A model generated the notes under the pieces. The model searched no databases and was not told where the DNA came from. It saw only the letters and a list, made by a program, of their open reading frames with translations. A DNA stretch of 64,000 nt from Gammaproteobacteria bacterium Ga0077554 (GTDB lineage: Bacteria > Pseudomonadota > Gammaproteobacteria > Ga0077554 > Ga007554), in assembly GCA_001464585.1 (NCBI GenBank), contig LNFF01000044.1, forward strand, positions 1 to 64,000, in the 5' to 3' direction. Of the stretch, positions 33,525-40,294 are shown one piece after another (the first letter of the stretch is position 1; every line of letters starts with the position of its first letter). The translations under genes were made by a program, and so were the position numbers.

Positions 33525-34011
33525 GGCGCTTGATCTCGCCCTGGCCCTGACCGCGAGCTACCTCGGCTTCGCCTGCCTGGCCTTATCAATGCCCAGGCAT
33601 TGGCGGGACGTGACCAGTGATCTGGCGCTGCCTGCGGGACGCGTCACCGCCTTGCATGCGATCGGCTACTCGGCGTTGGCCGTGAGCCTGGTGCTTACGC
33701 TGCTGCGCGATGGAGCGAGCTTTGGCAGCGTGCTGTGGGTGCTGGTGCTGACGGCCGGCGCCGCCACAGTTGCCTTCACCCTGACGTGGCGGCCCGCCTG
33801 GCTGCGGCTGGCGGTGCGAGTAGCGCGAGTAGCTCAGCGGCGGTTCTTGCGCATCCCTGCGCTCACCGCACTTGGGCATCCGCCGTGCAGGGATGCACAA
33901 GTGCCGCCAGAGGCAGGATGCCGAAAGCGGCCTGCCCGGCGTAAGCCGCGTGCCCGCCAGCGTGAAGAACGAGGCACGCGCAGCAGCGACGACAAGGATC
34001 CGAAGTATTGA
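33517..34011 (+). CDS. DUF3325-like membrane protein with a repeat-derived tail
   Basis: 164 residues, overlapping the PepSY gene by eight bases. Three membrane helices in the first 105 residues (LDLALALTASYLGFACLALSM, ALHAIGYSALAVSLVLTLL, VLWVLVLTAGAATVAFTLTW) fit DUF3325, a companion of PepSY proteins in iron loci. Residues from about 111 onward (RIPALTALGHPPCRDAQVPPEAGC...) come from repeat A and then run on as an Arg/Lys-rich tail that should lie in the cytoplasm. The normal protein would stop soon after the third helix. Confidence 0.75.
   Translation: MHEALDLALALTASYLGFACLALSMPRHWRDVTSDLALPAGRVTALHAIGYSALAVSLVLTLLRDGASFGSVLWVLVLTAGAATVAFTLTWRPAWLRLAVRVARVAQRRFLRIPALTALGHPPCRDAQVPPEAGCRKRPARRKPRARQREERGTRSSDDKDPKY
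33848..33942 (+). repeat. Extended palindromic repeat A at the end of the DUF3325-like gene
   Basis: TTGCGCATCCCTGC pairs with GCAGGGATGCACAA; between them lies GCACTTGGGCATCCGCCGT. The core AAGTGCCGCCAGAGGCAGG and ATGCCGAAAGCGGCC follows, then TGCCCGGCGT as in the pilX copy. Confidence 0.85.
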
Positions 34012-34029
34012 GGTGTGTTTATTTTTTTT

Positions 34030-34080
34030 GATGCGCAGACGGCAACGACTCTGCTTGGGGCTTTGCGCAACACTCCAGCG
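34030..34080 (+). pseudogene. Remnant of a TonB receptor plug domain
   Basis: Bases 34030-34080 translate to DAQTATTLLGALRNTPA, matching 14 of 17 residues of the plug segment DAQAATTLFGALRNTPG in the receptor at 28975-31077. Nothing of the receptor remains before it, and a half repeat begins 20 bases after it. I infer a deleted duplicate of the receptor. Confidence 0.7.
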
Positions 34081-34099
34081 GCACCCAATGACAGAGGGT

Positions 34100-34140
34100 T
34101 GTCATCCCGACCCTCGCGAAAGTGGGGAGAGGGATCCTGG
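34100..34140. repeat. Left half of a TGTCATCCCGA-type repeat
   Basis: TGTCATCCCGACCCTCGCG with GAAAGTGGGGAGAGGGATCC and no right half. The next 300 bases hold no gene that I can support, only a short GCTATT triplet-of-hexamers near 34270. Confidence 0.65.
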
Positions 34141-34444
34141 TTTTGGTGCAGCCGCACACAAGCACGTAAGGCGCAATAACCGAACGGCATTGCATCAAAT
34201 GCAAATGGTCACGAGATTGACGTTAGCCGAAAAGCTTGGTGTCAGGGCTTGCATTAACGCATAGTCCCTGCTATTGCTATTGCTATTGTTCATTTCATAA
34301 AGGGTGTTGCATTGCAAGACTTGACACCAAATCTGAGACTTCGTTGACCGCCTCGGCAATTCGATACGCTGAGCTCACGGATGCCGCAGTCGCTGTTATT
34401 ATCAGTACCAGATTTTTAAACAAACGATAAATCAGTAATTTATG

Positions 34445-34509
34445 GATTCCCGCCGCAACCTGCCCTCGAGTGCTGTAATCGGGGGCGGGAATGACGAATT
34501 ATTTAGAGA
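34445..34509. repeat. GATTCCCGCC...GGCGGGAATGACG repeat
   Basis: Inverted ends GATTCCCGCC (34445-34454) and GGCGGGAATGACG (34484-34496), followed by AATTATTTAGAG, which matches the outer end of the composite repeat at 1449-1459. It covers the stop codon of the small minus-strand gene. Confidence 0.6.
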
Positions 34510-34699
34510 TGCCCTTAACCCGTTTATATTCGCTGGCGCGAATCAAAAGTTCAATAGTCGTTTCCAGTTTTATCAGGCGTTCGGTCAGGTTCTCGAGCCT
34601 GGCCTGCTGTGCCTTAATGACCTCACCTTGGCGAACAACTTTGTCCTCCAGCTTGATCATGGATGTCAAGGCGCCCCATACACGCTCTGTAATACTCAT
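34499..34699 (-). CDS. Small coiled-coil protein, unknown
   Basis: 66 residues: MSITERVWGALTSMIKLEDKVVRQGEVIKAQQ, then a heptad-rich helix (ARLENLTERLIKLETTIELLIRASEYKRV). No membrane helix. The ATG follows immediately on the stop of the gene upstream (TAA ATG), so the two are translationally coupled. It may be the partner of that ribbon-helix-helix-like protein. Function unknown; a plasmid-type or toxin-antitoxin-type accessory pair is one possibility. Confidence 0.6.
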   Translation of the reverse strand: MSITERVWGALTSMIKLEDKVVRQGEVIKAQQARLENLTERLIKLETTIELLIRASEYKRVKGISK

Positions 34700-34996
34700 T
34701 TATGCTGTCTTCCTGGCTTTGGCCGCTTTTTCTTCCATTGCGGCTATTCGCTTGTCACTTTCTTCAACAAAGGATAGTACCTCATCAATCGAATTGGCAG
34801 CGCGATTGGCCGCTGCCATTGCGGCATCGGCTAACGCGCCCAACTCCTCCTCTGCCTCTGCCGAATTGTACGCTACAGCACCCCGGCGCATCAGCTCAGC
34901 AACAGGTAAACCGAGTTTTTTGGCTTTCGCACTAATAGCTTTTTTTTCTTGCGGTGTAGCTTGTATTACGATTCGCTCGATTGCTGTTGCGGCCAT
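34700..34996 (-). CDS. Small ribbon-helix-helix-like protein, possible DNA binder
   Basis: 98 residues from the ATG at 34996, with GGGGAGAAG just upstream; a longer frame to 35077 lacks an RBS. ATAIERIVIQATPQEKKAISAKAKKLGLPVAELMRRGAVAY has the strand-helix-helix pattern of MobC/Arc-type proteins, followed by an Ala-rich long helix (AALADAAMAAANRAANSIDEV...EESDKRIAAMEEKAAKARKTA). It would bind DNA as a dimer. Such proteins occur in mobilisation regions and as antitoxins; there is no toxin or relaxase here to decide. Confidence 0.65.
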   Translation of the reverse strand: MAATAIERIVIQATPQEKKAISAKAKKLGLPVAELMRRGAVAYNSAEAEEELGALADAAMAAANRAANSIDEVLSFVEESDKRIAAMEEKAAKARKTA

Positions 34997-35088
34997 ACTT
35001 CTCCCCGTAGATAGTTTTGATGTACATGGACTGTGTATGTACATAGTACACGATATAGAGGGTGGCTTGTCAAGCACGCTACGCTCGC

Positions 35089-35553
35089 TTACATATGAGA
35101 TTGTAAATAGTTGTGGATGCCGACTTTCTGGATCAACTCCAGTTGGGTCTCTATCCAGTCAATGTGCTCCTCGGTATCTTCAAGCAGTTTCTGGAAAAGC
35201 GCTTTGGAAACATCATCACCCTGGTTGCGGCAGTATTGCAGGGCCTCGCGCAACGGTGGCGCGGCCTGCATTTCCAGCGCCAGATCCAGCTTAAGTTGCT
35301 CTTCGACGTTTTCGCCGATATTGAGTTTATTCAAATCCTGCAGATTGGGGATGCCTTCGAGAAACAGGATACGATCCATCAGATGTTCAGCGTGCTTCAT
35401 TTCCTCAATGCTTTCCGCGCGGATTTTCTCCGCGAGTTTCTTGAAGCCCCAGTTTTGCTGCATCTTGGCATGCATGAAATACTGGTTGATGGCGGTGAGT
35501 TCGTAGGTAAGCTGCTGATTGAGATATTCGATAACTTTCTTGTCGCCTTTCAT
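35089..35553 (-). CDS. bfr: Bacterioferritin
   Basis: 154 residues, full family length. Ferroxidase ligands are in YELTAINQYFMHAKM (Glu18), AESIEEMKHAEHLMDRILFLEG (Glu51, His54, haem-binding Met52) and LLEDTEEHIDWIETQLELI (Glu127, His130). It forms a 24-subunit iron store with haem between subunits. The gene bfd for its release partner lies just upstream on the same strand, 69 bases away, so the two may share regulation. Confidence 0.95.
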   Translation of the reverse strand: MKGDKKVIEYLNQQLTYELTAINQYFMHAKMQQNWGFKKLAEKIRAESIEEMKHAEHLMDRILFLEGIPNLQDLNKLNIGENVEEQLKLDLALEMQAAPPLREALQYCRNQGDDVSKALFQKLLEDTEEHIDWIETQLELIQKVGIHNYLQSHM

Positions 35554-35622
35554 AGCCAGACCCTCTAATTTAAAGTGTCATCTAGCATAACAGCAAGCAG
35601 GCAAGACAAACAAGAAAGAGCG

Positions 35623-35829
35623 CTAAGCGGCGATTCCCTGGTCTTCAGCGCTGGCTCTTGAACTGGCGGCGAGAGCCCGATTGAGACATGTTTTGGCGCA
35701 CGTAGCGCAGCGGCCACATTGGGTAGCCACTTTCAGTTCGTTACGCAGGTCACGCAGGCTACAGGCTCCCCGCAATACGGCGTGGTGGATGTTGCTTTCA
35801 GTTACGGCATGGCAAAGGCAGACATACAT
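35623..35829 (-). CDS. bfd: Bacterioferritin-associated ferredoxin Bfd
   Basis: 68 residues from the ATG at 35829. Four cysteines bind a [2Fe-2S] cluster: MYVCLCHAVTE (CxC) and ATQCGRCATCAK (CxxC), with the usual helix-turn-helix-like fold. Bfd gives electrons to bacterioferritin so that Fe(II) is released. A Fur box lies about 45 bases upstream, consistent with induction at low iron. The C-terminal tail past residue 58 is poorly conserved. Confidence 0.93.
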   Translation of the reverse strand: MYVCLCHAVTESNIHHAVLRGACSLRDLRNELKVATQCGRCATCAKTCLNRALAASSRASAEDQGIAA

Positions 35830-35872
35830 GATCAATCACCCAAGTTGATAACCTGAGGCTTACTATAAATCT

Positions 35873-35892
35873 AAATGAGAATGATTGTCAAT
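35873..35892 (-). promoter_or_regulatory. Fur box ahead of bfd
   Basis: AAATGAGAATGATTGTCAAT matches the Fur consensus (GATAATGATAATCATTATC) at most positions. It lies in the divergent gap between bfd and exbB2. Confidence 0.78.
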
Positions 35893-35990
35893 ACATTTTA
35901 GATTCGCGTGTGGGTCGAGTGTATCGACTATTATGAATCCAGCGTTATCAGCCCCACGGAGTAAATTAGGCTCGATTTGTAGCATAAGGC

Positions 35991-36026
35991 TTGACAAGCG
36001 TAGCGCAAATGATAATAATTCTCATT
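35991..36026 (+). promoter_or_regulatory. Fur-regulated promoter of the second exbB-exbD-tonB operon
   Basis: TTGACA at 35991-35996, AATAAT at 36014-36019 after 17 bases, and Fur box AAATGATAATAATTCTCATT at 36007-36026 covering the -10 region. Confidence 0.82.
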
Positions 36027-36049
36027 GTTGATTGTGAGATGGGAAGTTC

Positions 36050-36475
36050 ATGTCTATATTGTCTGGCGTGGTTGATTACGGTGTCATAGGTTTTTTGCTG
36101 TTGCTCAGTATATGGGCGGTGGCAGTAGCGGTAGAGCGCTGGTCGTTGTACCGGCGGATTGATGTCGCCCCATTCCCCAGCGCCCAGGCCCTGGAGACCG
36201 AGTTGACGCGCCGTCTTACCATCATCGGCACCATCGCCGCCAATGCGCCCTATATTGGCTTGCTGGGCACGGTGTTTGGCATCATGCTTACCTTTCATAC
36301 CCTGGGCACCGAGGGCACCATGGACGTGCGTTCCATTATGGTAGGACTGAGCTTGGCTCTCAAAGCCACGGCCATGGGATTGATAGTAGCTATCCCCTGC
36401 GTAGCCATGAATAATGTTCTGCGCCGTCAGGTGAAAGAGTTGATCACCCGTTACGAGGTGCAGCGTGGAGCGTGA
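36050..36475 (+). CDS. exbB: ExbB of the second TonB system, short type
   Basis: 141 residues, about half of a classical ExbB and close to the short ExbB2/TonB2-type proteins. The first helix is VIGFLLLLSIWAVAVAVERWSLY; then ANAPYIGLLGTVFGIMLTFHTLG and ALKATAMGLIVAIPCVAMNNVLRR carry the family signature. The gene starts 24 bases after the Fur box and overlaps exbD2 by eleven bases. Confidence 0.9.
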   Translation: MSILSGVVDYGVIGFLLLLSIWAVAVAVERWSLYRRIDVAPFPSAQALETELTRRLTIIGTIAANAPYIGLLGTVFGIMLTFHTLGTEGTMDVRSIMVGLSLALKATAMGLIVAIPCVAMNNVLRRQVKELITRYEVQRGA

Positions 36476-36839
36476 GATTGATCAGATCAATGTCATCCCG
36501 CTGGTGGATGTGATGCTGGTGTTGCTGGTAATTGTGTTGACCACAGCCACCTTTATCTCCACAGGACAGATTCCGATTGATCTGGCCAAGGCCAAACACG
36601 CCGCCGCAGCCGTCGAAAAGCCCTTGGTGATTACCTTGAAGCCTGACGGCAGTGTGTATGTGAATCAACAGACGGTTGCCATGGATGGGTTGGCAGGCGC
36701 GCTGGACACCTATGCCAGACAGACGCCGGTGGTGGTGCGGGCAGACCGTGCGACCGTGCTGGAGCGTTTTGTCGAGTTGATGGATGCCGTGAAGGGGTTA
36801 GGATTTACACAGGTTAGCCTGGAGGTAGAGCGCGTATGA
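36465..36839 (+). CDS. exbD: ExbD of the second TonB system
   Basis: 124 residues with a GTG start inside exbB2, with GAGG seven bases upstream. The essential aspartate is in EIDQINVIPLVDVMLVLLVIVL (about residue 15). The periplasmic part ends VVVRADRATVLERFVELMDAVKGLGFTQVSLEVERV. It overlaps tonB2 by four bases. Confidence 0.92.
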   Translation: MEREIDQINVIPLVDVMLVLLVIVLTTATFISTGQIPIDLAKAKHAAAAVEKPLVITLKPDGSVYVNQQTVAMDGLAGALDTYARQTPVVVRADRATVLERFVELMDAVKGLGFTQVSLEVERV

Positions 36840-37648
36840 GCGTGGCGATGCTGGATGGCTGGATGGCTGGATGGCGGCACAGATACGCAGCAGGGAGCTG
36901 GGCGACATCGTTGATCCTGCATGGTCTGCTGGGTGGCATGATAGTCTGGTTCATCACACCCACGGCGCTCCCTGAAATAGAAGCACCCTTCCGCTGGGAT
37001 GTGGCGCTGGTGTCGGCGCCCGTATCTGCATCGGCGCCGTTGACAACCCCAGCTTCGGTAGCAAAATCATCAGCGGCGCAGCCTGTGCAAGCGCCACGTG
37101 CGCGCCCTGTGCCAACACCTGCTGAATCCGCCGCTGCTGTGCCCAGTCCTATGCCAGAAGCGGCACCATTATCTGCACCCCGAGCCAATACAGTGGCCAG
37201 TACAGTGACAAGTGAGCTCGTGGCGCAGCCGTCAGTGGTTTCCTCTCCATCTACCACTGAGCACCAAATGCCCGGCGCGGCAGACGTGTTGGCGCCTCCA
37301 TCCATTGTGGCGCCAGTTGTGGCGAGTGCCCCATTGAACCCGCCACCGAGCGCCGTCAACACGGCCGAACTTGCCGATCAGTTATGGCGTCGTATGGAGG
37401 CGCTGAAGCGTTACCCATATCTCGCCCGACGGAATGGTTGGGAGGGCAAGGTATTTATCAAGGTCGTGCTCGGTGGCGATGGCCGCCTGCTGCACGCCGA
37501 GATTCAGGAGAGTTCGGGGCATGAGGTGCTGGATCAGGATGCCCTGCAGGTGTTGCGCGCGGCCGCCGCGCTGAAAGTCGATTCAAACTCGTCCTGGCAA
37601 CAACAGGCTACGTTTACCCTTCCCGTGGCGTATCGCTTGCAAAGATAG
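36836..37648 (+). CDS. tonB: TonB of the second system
   Basis: 270 residues. One N-terminal helix (SWATSLILHGLLGGMIVWFI) is followed by an Ala/Pro-rich spacer (about residues 50-175) and a TonB C-terminal domain (LWRRMEALKRYPYLARRNGWEGKVFIKVVLGGDGRLLHAEIQESSGHEVLDQDALQVLRAAA). It is the third gene of the operon and lies 117 bases before a receptor gene with its own Fur box. The start region contains a short tandem repeat (GGATGGCT). Confidence 0.9.
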   Translation: MSVAMLDGWMAGWRHRYAAGSWATSLILHGLLGGMIVWFITPTALPEIEAPFRWDVALVSAPVSASAPLTTPASVAKSSAAQPVQAPRARPVPTPAESAAAVPSPMPEAAPLSAPRANTVASTVTSELVAQPSVVSSPSTTEHQMPGAADVLAPPSIVAPVVASAPLNPPPSAVNTAELADQLWRRMEALKRYPYLARRNGWEGKVFIKVVLGGDGRLLHAEIQESSGHEVLDQDALQVLRAAAALKVDSNSSWQQQATFTLPVAYRLQR

Positions 37649-37712
37649 CAAAGATAAAGGAGGGGGTGGATGCACACACATTACGAGTGATTTTTATGGA
37701 ATTTATCAGAAA

Positions 37713-37737
37713 TAGTTATCATTTGCATTCTCATTAT
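37713..37737 (+). promoter_or_regulatory. Fur box ahead of the FecA-like receptor
   Basis: TATCATTTGCATTCTCATTAT (split: TAGTTATCATTTGCATT at 37713 and CTCATTAT to 37737), a degenerate Fur box with overlapping half sites, about 30 bases ahead of the receptor start. Confidence 0.68.
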
Positions 37738-37765
37738 TATTTATATTAACATAGGGGATAAAAGC

Positions 37766-39886
37766 ATGACACAACACGCACACCTTTTAAGAATCTCAGT
37801 ATTAATGGCCTTGGCTTGCCCAACGGCGGTCGTCATGGCGCAAGAGGCGCGCACGGTGGAGATCATCGGCACGCCGGAAGCGTTGGAGCGCATTCCGGGT
37901 TCGGCTGAAATTATTGATAAAAAGACGCTGGAAAACAGCCGCGTTTTCACCATCAATGAAGCCCTGCGCAAAGTGCCGGGCGTGATAACGCGCGACGAAG
38001 AAGGCTTTGGCCTGCGGCCCAACATTGGCATTCGCGGTTTAAACCCTACGCGTTCTACCAAGTTGTTATTGCTGGAAGACGGCATTCCCCTGGCGTACGC
38101 TCCTTATGGCGCAAATGAAACCTATTATCATCCGCCGGTGGATCGCTTCGAGCGCATTGAAGTGCTCAAGGGTTCGGGGCAGATTATCTATGGCCCACAG
38201 ACCATCGGTGGCGTGATCAATTACATTACTCCTGTGCCGCCTGCCCAGCCAGGTGGCGCGATCACCCTGAGCGGGGGGAATCGCGATTATTTCAATGGCC
38301 GCGTTAATTATGGTGGCACCTGGGGAAACAAGGGCTTGTTGTTTGACTATGTGCGCAAGCAGGGCGATGGTGCGCGTGATAACACCCATGCGCAGATCGA
38401 CGATTTCAATATCAAGGCGGTATTGGCTCTAAGTGCGCAGCAGGCGCTGACGCTGCGTGCCAACTACTTCACCGAAGAATCGAACGTCACTTATTCCGGC
38501 TTGACCGAAGCAGAATATGCAGTGAATCCCCGCCAGAATCCCTTCAAAAACGACTTCATGTACGCCGACCGCTACGGCGTTTCCGCCACGCATGAGTTTG
38601 TGTTCAGTGACGATGTGGTATTGACCACCAATCTCTATGGTTCAATTTTTCAGCGCGATTGGTGGCGGCAGTCGAGCAATTCCGGGCAACGACCGAACGA
38701 CAGCAGCGATCCGGCCTGCGGCGGCATGGCCAATCTAAATAGCACCTGTGGCAACGAAGGCCGGTTGCGTGAGTATTACACGTGGGGCGTGGAACCACGC
38801 CTGCGCGTTAACCATGCTTTATTAGGGATAAAGAGCGAGGCTGACATGGGCGTGCGTGCCCATTATGAGACACAGGACCGCATCCAGCGGAACGGTGCCA
38901 CGCCCATGGCGCGCACGGGTACCGTGACGGAAGACAACGAACGCAAGAATCAGGCCTACGCGCTGTTTGTGCAAAACCGTTTCCTTTTTGACAATTGGAC
39001 GTTGACGCCGGGTGTGCGTGTGGAGTCCATCAAGTTTGAACGCACCAATCAACTTGCTAATAGTGGTGCGGGTGTGAGCGGCAAGACTGATCTCGCCGAG
39101 GTTATTCCGGGCATCGGCGCCACCTATAATCCAGCCAGGAACCTCACGGTTTTTGCCGGTGTGCATCGCGGTTTTGCGCCGCCGCGTACCGAAGACATCA
39201 TCAGTAATACCGGGGGCACGGTGGATATTGATGCAGAAAAAAGTGTGAACTTTGAGCTGGGTGTGCGCAGTCAGCCACATGCCGGCGTCAATGTGGACGC
39301 CACTGTGTTCCGCATGGATTTTGAGAATCAGGTGGTTCCGGCGAGCGTGGCAGGTGGCACGGGCGCCAGCCTCACCAATGGCGGTGAGACGCTGCACCAG
39401 GGCGCGGAACTGGCGTTGCGGTTAAACGGCAGTGAGTTAATGAGTATGCCGCACAACGTCTATCTACAAGCGGCCTACACTTATTTGCCGACCGCCAAGT
39501 TCACTGGCACGCGCACCAGCAACATCACGGCGGGTGTAAATGTCAGCGGTAACCGACTGCCCTATGCGCCGGAAAACCTGCTGACTGCCACGCTAGGCTA
39601 TGCCCATTCCGCAGGATTCGATGCGCGCCTTGAGGCAGTCTATGTGGGCGAGCAGTTTAGTGACGACTTGAACACCGTCACGCCCACCGCTAACGGACAG
39701 CGTGGCTTGATCTCCGGCTACACTCTCTGGAACGCGGTGCTGAATTACCATGTGAAACCTGTCAACAGCACAGTGTTCCTGACATTGAAAAATCTGACTG
39801 ATAAGGAATACATTGCGGATCGTTCGCGCGGTATTTTGCCGGGCAGCCCGCAGTTAGTGCAGGCAGGGATTAAGTATTCATTTTAA
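37766..39886 (+). CDS. TonB-dependent receptor, ferric-citrate-like (FecA-like) without signalling domain
   Basis: 706 residues. Signal peptide ends near PTAVVMAQ. The plug (IPGSAEIIDKKTLENSRVFTINEALRKVPGVITRDEEGFGLRPNIGIRGLNPTRSTKLLLLEDGIPL) has the wording of FecA-type and related receptors. There is no N-terminal extension for an anti-sigma partner and no fecI/fecR genes nearby. The barrel ends LVQAGIKYSF. It lies with its own Fur box after exbB2-exbD2-tonB2, which probably serve it. The ligand may be ferric citrate, which SbnG could also make, but other ferric hydroxycarboxylates are equally possible. Confidence 0.87.
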   Translation: MTQHAHLLRISVLMALACPTAVVMAQEARTVEIIGTPEALERIPGSAEIIDKKTLENSRVFTINEALRKVPGVITRDEEGFGLRPNIGIRGLNPTRSTKLLLLEDGIPLAYAPYGANETYYHPPVDRFERIEVLKGSGQIIYGPQTIGGVINYITPVPPAQPGGAITLSGGNRDYFNGRVNYGGTWGNKGLLFDYVRKQGDGARDNTHAQIDDFNIKAVLALSAQQALTLRANYFTEESNVTYSGLTEAEYAVNPRQNPFKNDFMYADRYGVSATHEFVFSDDVVLTTNLYGSIFQRDWWRQSSNSGQRPNDSSDPACGGMANLNSTCGNEGRLREYYTWGVEPRLRVNHALLGIKSEADMGVRAHYETQDRIQRNGATPMARTGTVTEDNERKNQAYALFVQNRFLFDNWTLTPGVRVESIKFERTNQLANSGAGVSGKTDLAEVIPGIGATYNPARNLTVFAGVHRGFAPPRTEDIISNTGGTVDIDAEKSVNFELGVRSQPHAGVNVDATVFRMDFENQVVPASVAGGTGASLTNGGETLHQGAELALRLNGSELMSMPHNVYLQAAYTYLPTAKFTGTRTSNITAGVNVSGNRLPYAPENLLTATLGYAHSAGFDARLEAVYVGEQFSDDLNTVTPTANGQRGLISGYTLWNAVLNYHVKPVNSTVFLTLKNLTDKEYIADRSRGILPGSPQLVQAGIKYSF

Positions 39887-39949
39887 GAATGCCTGATGTA
39901 TTGCCATTGGCAATACGTTAAGGTGTGCGGTTATATATACTCCCCCCCT

Positions 39950-39973
39950 GGGGCGCTGTTGCGCCCCTTTTTT
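39950..39973 (+). terminator. Terminator after the FecA-like receptor
   Basis: Stem GGGGCGC/GCGCCCC with a TGTTG-like loop followed by seven T residues. A weaker second GC-rich stem with a T-run follows at about 39977-40003 and looks like a partial duplication. Confidence 0.85.
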
Positions 39974-40150
39974 TATGGCGCGCCCTTGTGCGCCCCTTTT
40001 TTATTGCCGTTGAATTGATTAAAACCACAAATGAAATTTGCGCAACGAATGTATGGCGTGTCACGGCAAAAATACACTCGGATTTATTGCCTTGCCGATG
40101 CCGGCATCAAGCCCGGTGTTGAATATGGAATAAAATAAAAAACTCTGGAA

Positions 40151-40244
40151 TGTCATTTCGAGCGTAGCGAGAAATCTTGGGACTCAAGTCGAGTATTGAA
40201 GCAGCGCTACAATGTCAGGATTTCTCGCTACGCTCGAAATGACA
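40151..40244. repeat. TGTCATTTCGAGC-type long palindrome between the receptor gene and priA
   Basis: TGTCATTTCGAGCGTAGCG pairs with CGCTACGCTCGAAATGACA. The middle differs from other copies. The rest of the 408-base gap (39887-40294) has no gene. Confidence 0.87.
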
Positions 40245-40294
40245 TGCTTCATAGCTTGATATGGGTTGGCACGTTTTTTGTCACCACGCGGAAA

